A stretch of 64,000 nucleotides of DNA from Cronobacter muytjensii ATCC 51329 (GTDB lineage: Bacteria > Pseudomonadota > Gammaproteobacteria > Enterobacterales > Enterobacteriaceae): the NCBI RefSeq assembly GCF_001277195.1, contig NZ_CP012268.1:4092001-4156000 (forward strand). The letters are read 5' to 3'. The notes below the pieces were generated by a model, which made no database searches, was not told the DNA's origin, and worked only from the letters and a program-made list of their open reading frames with translations. The position numbers and the translations under genes are program-made. Positions 63,797 to 64,000 of the stretch are shown piece after piece; the first letter of the stretch is position 1, and every line of letters starts with the position of its first letter.

Positions 63797-63824
63797 GGAA
63801 GCGCGTCCGTAATGATTGATGCGT

Positions 63825-63847
63825 GCCGACAAAACCTTTTTGTCGGC
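63825..63847 (+). terminator. Hairpin between gpsA and cysE
   Basis: Stem GCCGACAAAA / TTTTGTCGGC with a three-base loop. It has no clean T tract after it, so it may be an mRNA processing or attenuation signal rather than a full terminator. Confidence 0.5.
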
Positions 63848-63873
63848 CGCTATTTGTTTGTCTGGAGAAAGCA

Positions 63874-64000
63874 ATGCCGTGTGAAGAACTGGATCTGGTG
63901 TGGAAGAATATCAAAGCCGAAGCCCGTCAGCTGGCCGATTGCGAGCCGATGCTGGCCAGTTTTTACCATGCGACATTGCTTAAGCACGAGAACCTGGGCA
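63874..64000 (+). CDS. cysE: Serine acetyltransferase, partial
   Basis: First 42 codons only (MPCEELDLVWKNIKAEARQ, then PMLASFYHATLLKHENL), the typical CysE N-terminal helices. CTGGAGAAAGCA lies before the ATG. It starts cysteine synthesis by acetylating serine. Runs off the right edge. Confidence 0.95.
   Translation, partial: MPCEELDLVWKNIKAEARQLADCEPMLASFYHATLLKHENLG

Overview
The window is a chromosomal segment of a GC-rich member of the Enterobacteriaceae. Protein content and gene order match Escherichia, Klebsiella, Enterobacter and Cronobacter closely. The LPS-core layout (waaA-waaE-coaD, with a WabG-like transferase after waaQ) points to the Klebsiella/Enterobacter/Cronobacter side rather than to E. 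coli. The genus cannot be fixed from the sequence alone. No tRNA, rRNA, IS element, integrase or CRISPR array is seen.

Layout. (1) 1-7612: sulfoquinovose (SQ) catabolism, with a partial importer, sulfoquinovosidase yihQ, isomerase yihS, aldolase yihT and reductase yihU on the minus strand. The kinase yihV and repressor csqR (yihW) diverge on the plus strand. yihR is absent. (2) 7721-10603: yihX, yihY, dtd and fabY, tightly packed. (3) 10694-13898: yicH and the xanthine permease xanP, which has a PurR operator match upstream. (4) 14216-23254: an AT-richer chaperone-usher fimbrial cluster, where E. coli carries gltS. It encodes one pilin, a chaperone, an usher interrupted by a frameshift in a GC-dinucleotide tract, a two-domain adhesin-like protein, and a tandem array of six more pilin paralogs split by internal terminators. 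(5) 23650-40069: the core block recG-trmH-spoT-rpoZ-gmk, ligB, yicG, yicC, rph-pyrE, slmA, dut-coaBC, radC, rpmB-rpmG, mutM, coaD. (6) 40074-50005: LPS inner and outer core genes, namely waaE, waaA, a WaaH-like transferase, two family 4 glycosyltransferases, waaQ, waaC, waaF and hldD. (7) 50234-52465: kbl-tdh threonine degradation. (8) 52690-57460: a lower-GC surface-glycan module on the plus strand with a phosphoethanolamine transferase-like protein, the O-antigen ligase and two glycosyltransferases, between tdh and yibQ. (9) 57527-64000: yibQ, envC, gpmI, then yibN, grxC, secB, gpsA and the start of cysE.

How the genes work together. The SQ block is a full sulfo-EMP route: release SQ from its glycosides, isomerise it, phosphorylate it, split it into DHAP and sulfolactaldehyde, and reduce the latter to dihydroxypropanesulfonate. 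The waa genes build the heptose/Kdo inner core, and the module next to tdh decorates it and attaches O-antigen. The fimbrial cluster is the main accessory feature. Its frameshifted usher, internal terminators and seven divergent pilins make it the most interesting part of the window.
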